64,000 nucleotides of DNA from Enterococcus faecalis (GTDB lineage Bacteria > Bacillota > Bacilli > Lactobacillales > Enterococcaceae). Location: positions 962,001 through 1,026,000 of the forward strand of contig NZ_CP118962.1 in the NCBI RefSeq assembly GCF_029024925.1, given 5' to 3'. Under the pieces are notes generated by a model. That model was not told the origin of the DNA. It did not search any database and saw only the letters and a list, made by a program, of their open reading frames with translations. A program made the position numbers and the translations under genes. Each line of letters opens with the position of its first letter. The first letter of the stretch is position 1. Shown piece after piece: positions 27,072-37,304 of this stretch.

Positions 27072-27919
27072 ACGATCTCTCCTTTAATTAAGGCGTTTCG
27101 TTGCGCCATTTTTTCCAGCTGGACAGTTAAATTTGTTTGGAACCATTCTGAGGTTATAATTGGTTCGGTTAAGTTTGGATCAATAGATTTTTCAAATTGT
27201 TGAGGTAATGCTTCGATTAAACGGGTTTTTACGGCGTCTATTGTTAATGGAGTCTCAATCAGCGTTTCTAAATTTGCCATCACTGCTGGATCAACGGGTG
27301 GATAGCCATTTTCACCAAATTGTTCTTGTAAGCCAGCAAGGTAAAAGTCTCGAACCACTTCTCCACGAGCAAGTTGATTGCCGTTAACGCTGATGTAAAT
27401 CATGACAGCAATACCGTCTTTGACGCGTCGTTGGGCAATCCCTGCAAACTTTTGACCGCCAATACTTAAATCATAAGTACCGGGACAATAGGATGTAGTA
27501 ATTTCAAAGGCGTCAATCTCTTTCTCCGGAAAACTCTGACGGAGCCAAGCCCACATTAATTCATAAGCCGCATCGATACTTAATTTGTGTTCAGAATTAT
27601 TTGGTAAAATAAGTGAAACATTTAAAATACCCGAATCGGCAATCACCCCTAAACCGCCGGCATTGCGAACGACTACAGAATAATCGTTTTCTTGCAGAGA
27701 AGCGATGCCTTCTTTTAGATGTGGTACACGGGTATCTTTCATGCCAAGAATCATTGCTTGATCCAATTGCCAGAAATGAATGATTGGTTGGTGCTGCATT
27801 CCTGAAAAAGTGGTTAAAACATCGGTCAAGGCAAAAGGTAAAAAATAGTCACTGTTTGTTAAACAACCTGAATCAAGGAGCATAAATGATTCGGTGTGAA
27901 GGGGAAAAGTTGTGCTCAT
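27068..27919 (-). CDS. lipL: Octanoyl-[GcvH]:protein N-octanoyltransferase (LipL-like)
   Basis: A 283-residue BPL/LplA-fold enzyme that moves octanoyl or lipoyl groups from GcvH to E2 subunits of dehydrogenase complexes. RNAGGLGVIADSGILNVSL is the ligand-binding loop. The Cys in TTSYCPGTYDLSIGGQKFAG is the probable acyl-Cys of the LipL/LipM group and separates it from LplA ligases. LipM is the main alternative. A TATAAT on the minus strand (27984-27989) is a likely -10. It leads the unit with the dNTPase and HAD genes. Confidence 0.85.
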   Translation of the reverse strand: MSTTFPLHTESFMLLDSGCLTNSDYFLPFALTDVLTTFSGMQHQPIIHFWQLDQAMILGMKDTRVPHLKEGIASLQENDYSVVVRNAGGLGVIADSGILNVSLILPNNSEHKLSIDAAYELMWAWLRQSFPEKEIDAFEITTSYCPGTYDLSIGGQKFAGIAQRRVKDGIAVMIYISVNGNQLARGEVVRDFYLAGLQEQFGENGYPPVDPAVMANLETLIETPLTIDAVKTRLIEALPQQFEKSIDPNLTEPIITSEWFQTNLTVQLEKMAQRNALIKGEIV

Positions 27920-28150
27920 AAAAAACGTCCTGTCTATTTATAATTACGTCATTTAATACGTTTATTTTCTTACTCTCTCTTATATTATATACAAAAAACG
28001 CAAAAAAGCATGTTATATAAACGAATTCTGAAGGAATTCTCTAAAATAGTAAACGGTTTTCTTATTAAATAGATGAAACAAATGCTTGCAACCCGTGAAA
28101 AGAGCTTATACAATAAGAAAAGGTACATAAGCAAGGAAAAATTGACTTTA

Positions 28151-28180
28151 GTTGACAAATACATTGAAAAAGTCAACAAT
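28151..28180 (+). promoter_or_regulatory. Promoter and inverted repeat before the YwiB-like gene
   Basis: TTGACA (28152-28157), 17 bases, then AACAAT (28175-28180). GTTGAC (28151-28156) and GTCAAC (28172-28177) form an inverted pair across the promoter, a possible operator. The rest of the 295-base gap to lipL is AT-rich, with only the lipL -10 recognisable. Confidence 0.5.
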
Positions 28181-28214
28181 AAGAAAGTTATATTTTGGAA
28201 AAGGAGTGACCATT

Positions 28215-28652
28215 ATGGATTTATCAACAGGCGTTCCTGTATCGATTCAACTAAAAACGATTGTCCAACAAGGCAACGAACAAAAAGATTTTTTCTTTGA
28301 CTTAGAAGGTCAATTAGTAAAAATGGGTGATACATTATACATTCGTTACAAAGAAGAATTATTAGAGGATACAGAACCAACCCCCGTAACCATTAAAATT
28401 GAACCAGACGGGCATGTTCAGCTGATTCGTGCCGGCGAATTACGGATGCGTTTAAGATTTGGCTATCAGGAAAAATTAGATACAAGTTATCGAACCCCTT
28501 ATGGCTTGCTACAGATTAGTACGTTTACACATAATTTGCGTGTTAGTTTAAAAGATCAACCAATGTCTGGTAAGATTTTAGTTGATTATGATTTATACTC
28601 TCAAACAGAGCGAATCGGAGAATATCATTTAGAATTAGAATTTACTGCATAA
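28215..28652 (+). CDS. DUF1934 (YwiB-like) beta-barrel protein
   Basis: A 145-residue protein of the DUF1934 family (Bacillus YwiB), whose members fold like small calycin-type barrels; function unknown. Alternating beta-strand patterns run throughout. The ATG at 28215, after AAAGGAG, is chosen over an upstream in-frame ATG at 28152 that lies on the promoter. The family is often found near rpoE and pyrG, as here. Confidence 0.8.
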   Translation: MDLSTGVPVSIQLKTIVQQGNEQKDFFFDLEGQLVKMGDTLYIRYKEELLEDTEPTPVTIKIEPDGHVQLIRAGELRMRLRFGYQEKLDTSYRTPYGLLQISTFTHNLRVSLKDQPMSGKILVDYDLYSQTERIGEYHLELEFTA

Positions 28653-28668
28653 ATATTGCAGAATAGAA

Positions 28669-28697
28669 TTGATTTTTTTTCAATGTTTTTGTATGAT
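28669..28697 (+). promoter_or_regulatory. rpoE promoter
   Basis: TTGATT (28669-28674) and TATGAT (28692-28697), 17 bases apart, 31 bases before the start codon. Confidence 0.65.
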
Positions 28698-28728
28698 AAG
28701 GAGTAGACTGTGAAAGGACGTGTACCTC

Positions 28729-29346
28729 TTGGAAATTAATGTATTTGAAGGGTTAAACAAAAAAGAATTATCCATGATTGAAGTAGCACACGCTATTTTA
28801 GAACAACATGCAGATGTAATGGATTTTTCTGATTTAGTTAACCAAATCCAAAATTATCTTGGCAAGTCTGATAGTGAAATTCGTGACCAATTAGCACAAT
28901 TTTATACAGATTTAAACATCGACGGTAGCTTTATATCATTGGGAGACAATCGTTGGGGCTTACGTTCATGGTATCCAATCGATTCAATCGATGAAGAAGT
29001 TACACATGGCTTGGAAGAAGACGAAGAAGATGCACCACGTCGTAGAAAACGTAAAAAAGTAAATGCCTTCATCACTAATCCAAACGATGAAGATGTAATT
29101 GACTATAACGATGACGATCCAGAAGATGCTGAATTAACAAATGATGATGAAGAAGACATCTTGTACGATGATGAAGAAGATGAAGATGAAGAAATCAAAG
29201 CATACAACTCTGACTTACAAGAGATTGGTGCAGATTCAGACGATGATGAAGAAGACATTCCGCAAATCGAAGAAGATTTAACAATCATTGATGACGATGA
29301 TGTTGAAGATGAAGACGATTTTGATGACGAATATTCTGAAGAGTAA
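28729..29346 (+). CDS. rpoE: DNA-directed RNA polymerase delta subunit
   Basis: A 205-residue delta factor of Gram-positive RNA polymerase, which increases transcription specificity and polymerase recycling. The globular N-terminal HARE-HTH domain (about 1-90) is followed by a basic patch (RRRKRKK) and a long, almost wholly acidic disordered tail (Asp/Glu repeats, about 120-205). The TTG at 28729 fits AAAGGA better than the GTG at 28720. Confidence 0.95.
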   Translation: MEINVFEGLNKKELSMIEVAHAILEQHADVMDFSDLVNQIQNYLGKSDSEIRDQLAQFYTDLNIDGSFISLGDNRWGLRSWYPIDSIDEEVTHGLEEDEEDAPRRRKRKKVNAFITNPNDEDVIDYNDDDPEDAELTNDDEEDILYDDEEDEDEEIKAYNSDLQEIGADSDDDEEDIPQIEEDLTIIDDDDVEDEDDFDDEYSEE

Positions 29347-29352
29347 GAAACC

Positions 29353-29388
29353 AAAAAGCTTGATTCCTAAGAAGGAGTCAAGCTTTTT
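29353..29388 (+). terminator. rpoE terminator
   Basis: AAAAAGCTTGA (29353-29363) pairs with TCAAGCTTTTT (29378-29388), with a further inner TCCT/AGGA pairing. Confidence 0.85.
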
Positions 29389-29447
29389 AGTTGAATGCTT
29401 AAGAAAAATGAGAAAATAGAAAAAATTATTTTCTTGAATAGAAGTAC

Positions 29448-29557
29448 TTGACCTGATGTCCGTTTGCTTGTATTATACTACTTGGGCACCTTTAAGAAGG
29501 TCAGAAGTTTGAACGAACTTACAAGCTCCCTATTCGTAATGGATAGGGAGCTTTTCT
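29448..29557 (+). promoter_or_regulatory. pyrG promoter and CTP-sensing attenuator
   Basis: TTGACC (29448-29453), 17 bases, TATTAT (29471-29476), then a predicted start at GGGC (29484-29487). A terminator follows: AAGCTCCCTAT (29523-29533) with ATAGGGAGCTT (29543-29553) and T's. In Bacillus pyrG, low CTP stalls polymerase before the first C, extra G's are added, and this G-run pairs with the pyrimidine-rich terminator arm, so transcription continues. Both required elements, GGGC at +1 and CTCCC in the 5' arm, are here. Confidence 0.85.
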
Positions 29558-29590
29558 ATTTTTGTTTCTTTTTTATTTGGAGAAACGTAA

Positions 29591-31264
<1,674 letters not shown>

Positions 31265-31266
31265 GC

Positions 31267-31306
31267 AAAAATGGACGAAGTGATTCAGTTCACTTCGTCC
31301 ATTTTT
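31267..31306. terminator. Bidirectional terminator between pyrG and ponA
   Basis: A 17-bp stem from AAAAATGGACGAAGTGA (31267-31283) to its complement ending at 31306. It touches the ponA stop codon on the minus strand. Confidence 0.88.
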
Positions 31307-33641
31307 ATGCTGCTTTATTTTCATCTGGTTTAGAACTACTTTCAGGTGGTTGCGGCGGTTCTTGTGAACTAGAACTTGATGGTTCAGGTGGTTGTTCCGA
31401 TGTTGCCGGTTGCTCTGCTGAGGAAGAGCTTGCCGGTTGTTCGGTTGAGGGTGGCGCTTCAGAGGAAGAAGGCGCACTTTCTGAACTAGAACTTGATGAA
31501 CTTTCCGCTTCTTTTGTGGAAGAGGATTCCACCGTACTGCTAGATTCCGGCTGTGGTGCTGAAGAGGTAGTACTTGGTAAAACTTGTACATTTGGTACCT
31601 CATAGGCATCTTTCACGTATAATTCATTACCTACCCGCACAACACTGTCTGGCTGCACCCAGTCATCGTTTGAAACATTTTGAGACAAGTAACTCATTAT
31701 TTCACGATAAACATCCGAGGCAATCCCATAGTATTCTTGATAGATTGGTGTATTTCGATCATTGTATCCAGTCCAAACAGAAACGGCATAGTGTGTTGTA
31801 TAACCAACAAAGGTACTATCCGGGGCAATTCCTTTTTCTGTTGTGCCCATTCGCGCTAAATCTTCATCAGTATAGTTAGAAGTCCCTGTTTTGGCCGCTT
31901 GGATTAAGCCTGGAATGGCGCCGTTAAATCCTGTTCCGCCGTTTAAAACATCTTTTAACATATCCGTCATCATATAAGCGGTAGAGTCTTTCATCGCACG
32001 TTTACCATCAGGTTGATAATCAACGCTAGTTCCATCATTGAAAACGACTTTGTTTACGTAATACGGTTTGTTGTATATCCCGTTATTGGCGAAAGCCGCA
32101 TAAGCTGCTGCTAACTTCAATGAGGAAATTCCATATTTATCGCCATCTACATCGCTTGTGTTACTTGAAATGGCATTCGAGGCTTCTAAGTTTTTATAGT
32201 CAATTCCTAGTCCTTTAATGAAAGGCATGATGTTTTCTTTACCAACTTCATCAAACGTCTGGACCGCGGTCGTGTTACGAGAACCCATAATCGCACGGCG
32301 CATAGTAATGACGCCTTGATATGTTAAATCAGAGTTGAAGACATCAATGTCGGTACCAGGATATTTCGTTGGTTTATCCACCATGAGGCGACCTGTCGAA
32401 TAATTTAAATTCTCAATTGCGGGACCATAATCCATGATTGGTTTCACGGTTGAACCAACATCACGTTGGGTGTTAACAGCTAAATTGTTTCCTAATTGCA
32501 CATCATCAGGAATGTGACGACCACCAATTTGTGCTCGGACCTGTCCAGAGGCAACATCAATAACGGTTGAAGCTACTTGCATTTTATCATCTGGAAACGC
32601 AACGTATTGATCACTGTTGACAATATCGTAAAGTTGTTTTTGGGCATTCATATCTAAGTTTGTGTAGATATCTAGTCCGTCTGTGTAAACATTTTTGCCA
32701 GTTTTTGCTTTCACTTCATTGATTACTTCTTTGACGTAATTATCTACGACTTTTCGATTGTCATCACTGGCTTTTAATGGCACTAAGCCTTCATCGATTG
32801 GGGTCGCTTTGGCTTTTTCGTACTCTGCTTTCGAGATTTTTTTATTGTCGTACATTGTGTAGAGTACAACATCCCGACGTTCTTTAGCAGTATCTGGTTT
32901 TGTATAGGGATCGTATGAGTTTGGCGCTTGTGGCATTCCTGCCAGTAGGGCCGTTTGTGGTAAATCAAGTTCAGATAAATGTTTACCATAATAATTTTCA
33001 GCCGCTGTTTCCATTCCATAAAAACCATTCGCCATGTAGACTTTGTTAATGTAGTAAGTTAAAATTTCTTCTTTTGATTTTTCACGTTCTAAACGAACAG
33101 CCATCCATGCTTCTTGTGCTTTCCGTTTCAAGGTTTGGTCAGATTCTTTTGTAGAGAAGTAGGACAATTTAATTAATTGTTGGGTTAAGGTACTTCCGCC
33201 TTGTAATCCACCATTTTTGACATTTGAAAGGGCAGAACCGATAATCCGAATCGGATCCACACCAATGTGTTTATAGAAACGACGGTCTTCGACAGAAACA
33301 ATGGCATCTTTTAATAATTGAGGCACATCATTTGGTTGAATTAATTCACGCTTTTCTGCGCCTAAATCCTCAAAAATTTCATTATTAATATCGTAAAGCT
33401 TCGATGAAACTGTCGCATTCAGTTTGTCATCTTCTAATTTTGGGGCTTGTCGTGCATAGAACCAAAAAAGACCAACGCCTGCTAAAAAAACGACCATCCC
33501 AGCGATAAGTAAGCCAAGAAAGATTTTTAAAACAAGCCGTTTTTTCTTTTTCGGCGGTTGTGTCTTTTTCTTGTAACTCGACTTCGATGAGGTGTTGGAT
33601 GCATGTCTAGCAGCTCGCGAGCCTGAATTTGCGGTTGGCAT
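31305..33641 (-). CDS. ponA: Class A penicillin-binding protein 1A
   Basis: A 778-residue bifunctional peptidoglycan synthase anchored in the membrane. A short Lys-rich cytoplasmic tail is followed by a transmembrane helix (about 42-68), the GT51 glycosyltransferase domain (EDRRFYKHIGVDP, GGSTLTQQLIKL), and the transpeptidase domain: SxxK in GSTVKPIM, SxN in SSNTSD, KTGT in AAKTGTSNYTD. The last 90 or so residues are a low-complexity Ser/Glu/Pro tail. The ATG at 33641 is preferred to the TTG at 33650, which abuts AAAGGAG. It follows recU, as in many Firmicutes. Confidence 0.95.
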   Translation of the reverse strand: MPTANSGSRAARHASNTSSKSSYKKKTQPPKKKKRLVLKIFLGLLIAGMVVFLAGVGLFWFYARQAPKLEDDKLNATVSSKLYDINNEIFEDLGAEKRELIQPNDVPQLLKDAIVSVEDRRFYKHIGVDPIRIIGSALSNVKNGGLQGGSTLTQQLIKLSYFSTKESDQTLKRKAQEAWMAVRLEREKSKEEILTYYINKVYMANGFYGMETAAENYYGKHLSELDLPQTALLAGMPQAPNSYDPYTKPDTAKERRDVVLYTMYDNKKISKAEYEKAKATPIDEGLVPLKASDDNRKVVDNYVKEVINEVKAKTGKNVYTDGLDIYTNLDMNAQKQLYDIVNSDQYVAFPDDKMQVASTVIDVASGQVRAQIGGRHIPDDVQLGNNLAVNTQRDVGSTVKPIMDYGPAIENLNYSTGRLMVDKPTKYPGTDIDVFNSDLTYQGVITMRRAIMGSRNTTAVQTFDEVGKENIMPFIKGLGIDYKNLEASNAISSNTSDVDGDKYGISSLKLAAAYAAFANNGIYNKPYYVNKVVFNDGTSVDYQPDGKRAMKDSTAYMMTDMLKDVLNGGTGFNGAIPGLIQAAKTGTSNYTDEDLARMGTTEKGIAPDSTFVGYTTHYAVSVWTGYNDRNTPIYQEYYGIASDVYREIMSYLSQNVSNDDWVQPDSVVRVGNELYVKDAYEVPNVQVLPSTTSSAPQPESSSTVESSSTKEAESSSSSSSESAPSSSEAPPSTEQPASSSSAEQPATSEQPPEPSSSSSQEPPQPPESSSKPDENKAA

Positions 33642-33682
33642 AAATAGCAACTCCTTTGTTATACTTTCAAAACTTTATGAAT

Positions 33683-34300
33683 CTAGTGTGTCTGAATATA
33701 TTGTTCCACTGCGTCGAGATAAGGGATTCGCGGTGCGATTCCAAAAGATAATTCAATTCCTTCTTTCTCGATGAGTGCAAGCGGCATAGATTTTTTTCCA
33801 GTAACTGCTTGGTTTTTCCAATGCGTTATTAGATTTTCACCACTAAAAAAGAAGCAGCGTTTTAAGCTTGAAAACCATAATAGCACAAAACAAATCCCTT
33901 GTTGTGCTATACATTGTTCCATATGATCAATTTGATGTTGATGAAAATTTTTAAAGGGAAAGGACGTGGTATTTTTCGTTTCTTTCGCTTCAAAATCTAT
34001 GTAACGGCCTTGATATACACCGTTATAATCAGTCGTTGAAGCTTGTCTAAAGTAGGCCTCCTTAATAACAGCCGCACTTCGTTTGGGATAATCTACTTTA
34101 ACAATTTGAACAGGAGTGGGTTTCTTATGAACGACTGCTTGCTTATTCAATAGATAATATTGATTGCTTTGATTGATCGCTTCTTCGAAATCCATCCCAC
34201 GATTACCAAATTCAACGGGGCGTTTCTTTTTTACTTGTTTTTTTGGTGATTGTGCTTCATGATGATTATAAGGTATTCCGTTAGGATAATGGAACGACAC
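33683..34300 (-). CDS. recU: Holliday junction resolvase RecU
   Basis: A 205-residue nuclease that cuts four-way junctions and modulates RecA. The flexible basic N-terminus (KKQVKKKRPVEFGNRG) is family-typical. The active site follows: GNRGMDFEEAI, TTDYNGVYQGRYIDFEAKE with Asp, Glu and Lys, and the Gln in HQHQIDHM. GTG at 34300 is chosen: the alternative GTG at 34309 is only about 2 bases from AGGAG. It shares a transcript with ponA; an extended -10 (TGG-TATAAT, minus strand, 34323-34331) lies upstream. Confidence 0.93.
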   Translation of the reverse strand: MSFHYPNGIPYNHHEAQSPKKQVKKKRPVEFGNRGMDFEEAINQSNQYYLLNKQAVVHKKPTPVQIVKVDYPKRSAAVIKEAYFRQASTTDYNGVYQGRYIDFEAKETKNTTSFPFKNFHQHQIDHMEQCIAQQGICFVLLWFSSLKRCFFFSGENLITHWKNQAVTGKKSMPLALIEKEGIELSFGIAPRIPYLDAVEQYIQTH

Positions 34301-34362
34301 GTTTATCACACTCCTAGCCTGTATTATACCAAAAAAAAGACCTGAAAGAAAAGGGATGACTT

Positions 34363-34905
34363 ATGGAAATGATAAAAACCCTCTATGTCACCGGTTATCG
34401 CAGCTTTGAATTGGGGATATTTCAAGGAAAAGACCCGAAAATCACAGTTATTAAAAATGTCTTAAAAAAAGAGTTAGCCAGTTATATTGAAGCGGGAGTA
34501 GAATGGATTTTGATTTCTGGCAATTTAGGTGTTGAACTTTGGACAGCTGAAGTAGTTGGGGAATTAAAAACGGAATATCCAGAAGTCCAGCTAGGTTTGC
34601 TTTATCCATTTAAAGACTTTGGCAATAATTGGAATGAACAAAATCGAGAACTGTTAACGAAAGCGGAAAGTTTGGCTGATTATATCAACTCAGTAAGTCA
34701 CCAGCCCTATCAATCGCCAGCACAATTAAAAATGCATACAAAATTTCTTTTGGAACATTCTGGGGGCAGCTTACTTATTTATGACAAAGAGTACCCTGGC
34801 AAAACGGAGTATTTTTTAAAGGATGCACAACATTTTTCGGAACGAGAACCCTATGATATTCGCTTAATTACAATGGATGATTTACAAAACTCGGTGATTG
34901 ATTAG
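34363..34905 (+). CDS. DUF1273 (YpsA-like) SLOG-domain protein
   Basis: A 180-residue protein of the YpsA family, Rossmann-like SLOG superfamily, thought to bind nucleotide-derived ligands. TLYVTGYRSFELGIF and WILISGNLGVELWTAEVV carry the Gly-rich loop residues. YpsA affects cell division in Bacillus; it is next to gpsB here and in Bacillus, which supports a shared role. The catalytic role, if any, is unknown. Confidence 0.85.
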   Translation: MEMIKTLYVTGYRSFELGIFQGKDPKITVIKNVLKKELASYIEAGVEWILISGNLGVELWTAEVVGELKTEYPEVQLGLLYPFKDFGNNWNEQNRELLTKAESLADYINSVSHQPYQSPAQLKMHTKFLLEHSGGSLLIYDKEYPGKTEYFLKDAQHFSEREPYDIRLITMDDLQNSVID

Positions 34906-34914
34906 AGAATCTGT

Positions 34915-34943
34915 TTGATTTTCTAGCTATTTTTCGTTACAAT
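34915..34943 (+). promoter_or_regulatory. gpsB promoter
   Basis: TTGATT (34915-34920), a 17-base spacer, and TACAAT (34938-34943), 55 bases before gpsB. Confidence 0.65.
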
Positions 34944-34998
34944 AGTATTTGTGGAACTATGAAATTTTCTATCGTAAATAAACAAATGAGGTGTAAAC

Positions 34999-35409
34999 AT
35001 GGCAAATTTAGTATATAGTCCTAAAGACATTTTACAAAAAGAATTTAAAACGAAAATGATGAACGGGTATGACCCAATTGAAGTAGACGAATTTTTAGAC
35101 AATGTCATTAAAGACTACGAAGCTTATAATAAAGAATTATTAAGCTTGCAAGAAGAAAACAGCCGCTTAATGGCAAAATTAGACCAATTATCAAAAGCCC
35201 AACCAACGCCTCGTGTTGCTCAAGAAGTACCAAAAAGTGCAGCAGTGACCAACTTTGATATTTTAAAACGTTTATCAAACTTAGAGCGTGAAGTTTTTGG
35301 TAAAAAGTTAGATGAAACACCTTCAACACCTGTAACGCCTTCCGCACCGTCAATGACTGCAGAACCAGCGAACCATGATGTTGATAATGCACAAACACGT
35401 CAATTTTAA
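34999..35409 (+). CDS. gpsB: Cell-division adaptor GpsB (DivIVA family)
   Basis: A 136-residue membrane-associated coiled-coil protein that coordinates septal and side-wall peptidoglycan synthesis, binding PBPs. The N-terminal DivIVA-like domain (YSPKDILQKEFKTKMMNGYDPIEVDEFLD) is followed by a coiled coil (about 35-70), a Pro/Thr-rich linker and a short C-terminal helix region (about 85-105). The ponA gene, a possible partner, lies close by. Confidence 0.93.
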   Translation: MANLVYSPKDILQKEFKTKMMNGYDPIEVDEFLDNVIKDYEAYNKELLSLQEENSRLMAKLDQLSKAQPTPRVAQEVPKSAAVTNFDILKRLSNLEREVFGKKLDETPSTPVTPSAPSMTAEPANHDVDNAQTRQF

Positions 35410-35510
35410 CAAGACAATTTAAGTCAAGTTTTCACGAGGAACAAAAAGCATTTGTTAGAATAGCGGACACTTGTTGTAGTGTGTAAATTTTTGCTGTTCG
35501 TTTAAACAGG

Positions 35511-35898
35511 TTTGTAATTTTCGGGTGATCGCGGTTTGCTTTTGCAAGCTGAGGAAAGTCCATGCTCGCACAAGCTGAGATGCTTGTAGTGTTCGTGCTT
35601 AGCGAAATCATAAGCTAAGGTACTCTTTTAGAGTAACGGCAGGAAAAATGACTAAGGTTTCGACTATGTCAAAGTATCCTTGAAAGTGCCACAGTGACGA
35701 AGCGATGTGGGAAACTCCATCGGTGGAACGCGGTAAACCCCTCGAGCGAGCAACCCAAACAATGGTAGGGGCGCTCTTCTAAAGGAAATGAACGAGTAGA
35801 AGAGGCAGAGTTTACTCTGCAGATAGATGATGACCGTCACCAATTTTTCCTGAAGAATTGGTGATACAGAACATGGCTTATAGAAAATTACAAGTAAT
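35511..35898 (+). ncRNA. rnpB: RNase P RNA, type B
   Basis: Catalytic RNA that matures tRNA 5' ends. Conserved core blocks match the Bacillus type: GAGGAAAGTCCATGCTCGCAC, the GTAGTGTTCGTGC and AGCGAAATCATAAGCTAAGG region, CCTTGAAAGTGCCACAGTGACG, AACGCGGTAAACCCCTCGAGCGAG, and ACATGGCTTA near the end. The P1 helix closes TTGTAATTTTC (35512-35522) with GAAAATTACAA (35883-35893), which sets the ends to within a few bases. An extended -10 (TGT-TAGAAT, 35453-35461) lies upstream. Confidence 0.95.
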
Positions 35899-35907
35899 TC
35901 AGGAAGA

Positions 35908-35937
35908 CCTTCCAACGTAGTTGTGAAGGCTTTTTTT
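35908..35937 (+). terminator. rnpB terminator
   Basis: CCTTCCAAC (35908-35916) pairs with GTTGTGAAGG (35920-35929), followed by seven T's. Confidence 0.8.
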
Positions 35938-35984
35938 ACGAAAAGAATAAAAAAATGTTAAAATAAAGAAACTGAGATAAAAGT

Positions 35985-36122
35985 AGTAAGCTGTCTGTTC
36001 TAAAGAGGCCGCGACAGGACCGTTTAGTTCAGAGAAAGCGGACAATTATAAAAAACAAGCGGAGCAGTAGTCGGCAGGACTGTTAGCTCCAGACAATAAA
36101 AAAGAGTCAAGAAGGAGTTTTT
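35985..36122 (+). promoter_or_regulatory. Structured leader of the rRNA methyltransferase gene
   Basis: Two 22-base imperfect direct repeats (36012-36033 and 36072-36093, 16 identities, 60 bases apart) lie in the untranslated leader. CTGTC/GACAG and GGAGC/GCTCC can form two hairpins. No T-box core or T-run is present, so this is not a standard attenuator. Role unknown. Confidence 0.35.
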
Positions 36123-37286
36123 ATGACGAAAGAAAAAACATTCAAACTTGTTGCAACGGCTGCTAGTGGCTTAGAAGCATTAGTTGGAAAAGAATTGCGT
36201 GATTTAGGGATTCCCTGTGAAGTAGAAAATGGCCGGGCCGTCTTTGAAGGCACTGTTGAAACAATTGCTACTGCCAATTTATGGCTACGGACAGCAGATC
36301 GGATTAAAATCGTCGTTGGCGAATTTAACGCCTATAGTTTTGATGAATTATTTGAAAAAGTTAAAGCACTTCCTTGGGAAGATTATTTGCCTTTAGATGC
36401 AGAATTTCCAGTTGCAGGTAAATCAATTAAGTCAAAATTGTATAGTGTTCCTGATTGCCAAGCCATCACCAAAAAAGCCATTGTTAACCGTTTAAGAGAA
36501 GTTTACCATCGTCCAGCGACGGTGCCCTTAACTGAAACAGGAGCTTTGTTTAAATTAGAAGTGGCTCTGCTAAAAGATAAAGTGACGTTGACGTTGGACA
36601 CGACTGGGCCAAGTTTATTTAAACGAGGCTATCGCATTGAAAAGGGGGGCGCACCTCTTAAGGAAAACATGGCAGCTGCTTTAGTGATGTTGACCAATTG
36701 GCGCAAAGATCGTCCTTTTTATGATCCAGTTTGTGGTTCTGGAACAATTTGTATTGAAGCAGCATTAATTGGCCATAACATTGCCCCTGGCTTTAATCGT
36801 AGTTTCACTTGTGAAACATGGGATTGGGTTGATCCAGCAATTTTTGAAAAAGTACGTAACGAAGCCGAGGCAAAGGCAGACTACGATGTTGAATTAGATA
36901 TCTGTGGTTCAGATGTTGATGGGCGAATGATTGAAGTCGCACGAGCGAATGCTGAGGAAGTTGGTTTAGGTGATTCAATTACCTTTAAACAATTGGCATT
37001 AAAAGATTTTACAACCGAGAAGGAATATGGTGTAATGGTAGCTAACCCGCCTTATGGTGAGCGTTTAGGAGAAGAGGAAAGTGTTCGTCGTTTGTATAAA
37101 GAAATGGGCCATGTTTTCCGTCCGTTAACTACTTGGAGCAAGTATATACTGACGAGTGATCTTGCTTTTGAAGAATATTATGGTGCCAAAGCTACTAAAA
37201 AACGGAAGCTTTACAACGGAGCCTTACGAACAGATTTATTCCAATACTGGGGAACACGTCCACCAAGAAAACCACGGGAAGACTAA
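36123..37286 (+). CDS. THUMP-domain 23S rRNA (guanine-N2) methyltransferase, RlmL/YpsC type
   Basis: A 387-residue SAM-dependent RNA methyltransferase. The THUMP domain (about 45-155) is followed by the Rossmann methyltransferase domain: FYDPVCGSGTICIEAALI for SAM and VMVANPPYGERLGEE with the NPPY catalytic motif. It matches the N-terminal half of E. coli RlmL and Bacillus YpsC, also located near gpsB and rnpB. It should modify 23S rRNA; the exact site is unproven here. Confidence 0.88.
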   Translation: MTKEKTFKLVATAASGLEALVGKELRDLGIPCEVENGRAVFEGTVETIATANLWLRTADRIKIVVGEFNAYSFDELFEKVKALPWEDYLPLDAEFPVAGKSIKSKLYSVPDCQAITKKAIVNRLREVYHRPATVPLTETGALFKLEVALLKDKVTLTLDTTGPSLFKRGYRIEKGGAPLKENMAAALVMLTNWRKDRPFYDPVCGSGTICIEAALIGHNIAPGFNRSFTCETWDWVDPAIFEKVRNEAEAKADYDVELDICGSDVDGRMIEVARANAEEVGLGDSITFKQLALKDFTTEKEYGVMVANPPYGERLGEEESVRRLYKEMGHVFRPLTTWSKYILTSDLAFEEYYGAKATKKRKLYNGALRTDLFQYWGTRPPRKPRED

Positions 37287-37304
37287 GAAAGCTGGTGTAA
37301 AAAA

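Noticed and set aside
28073-28300. Small frame upstream of the YwiB-like gene
   Set aside because: It spans the promoter and overlaps the true gene in another frame.
29103-29354. Minus-strand frame encoding a Ser-rich peptide
   Set aside because: It is the antisense of the acidic Asp/Glu tail of RNA polymerase delta, with no ribosome site and no family match.
35664-35915. Minus-strand frame inside rnpB
   Set aside because: The region is clearly RNase P RNA; the frame is antisense to a structured RNA.
35985-36122. Possible second T-box before the rRNA methyltransferase
   Set aside because: The early part faintly resembles a T-box Stem I, but there is no TGG core, no antiterminator and no terminator, and the gene is not related to amino acids.
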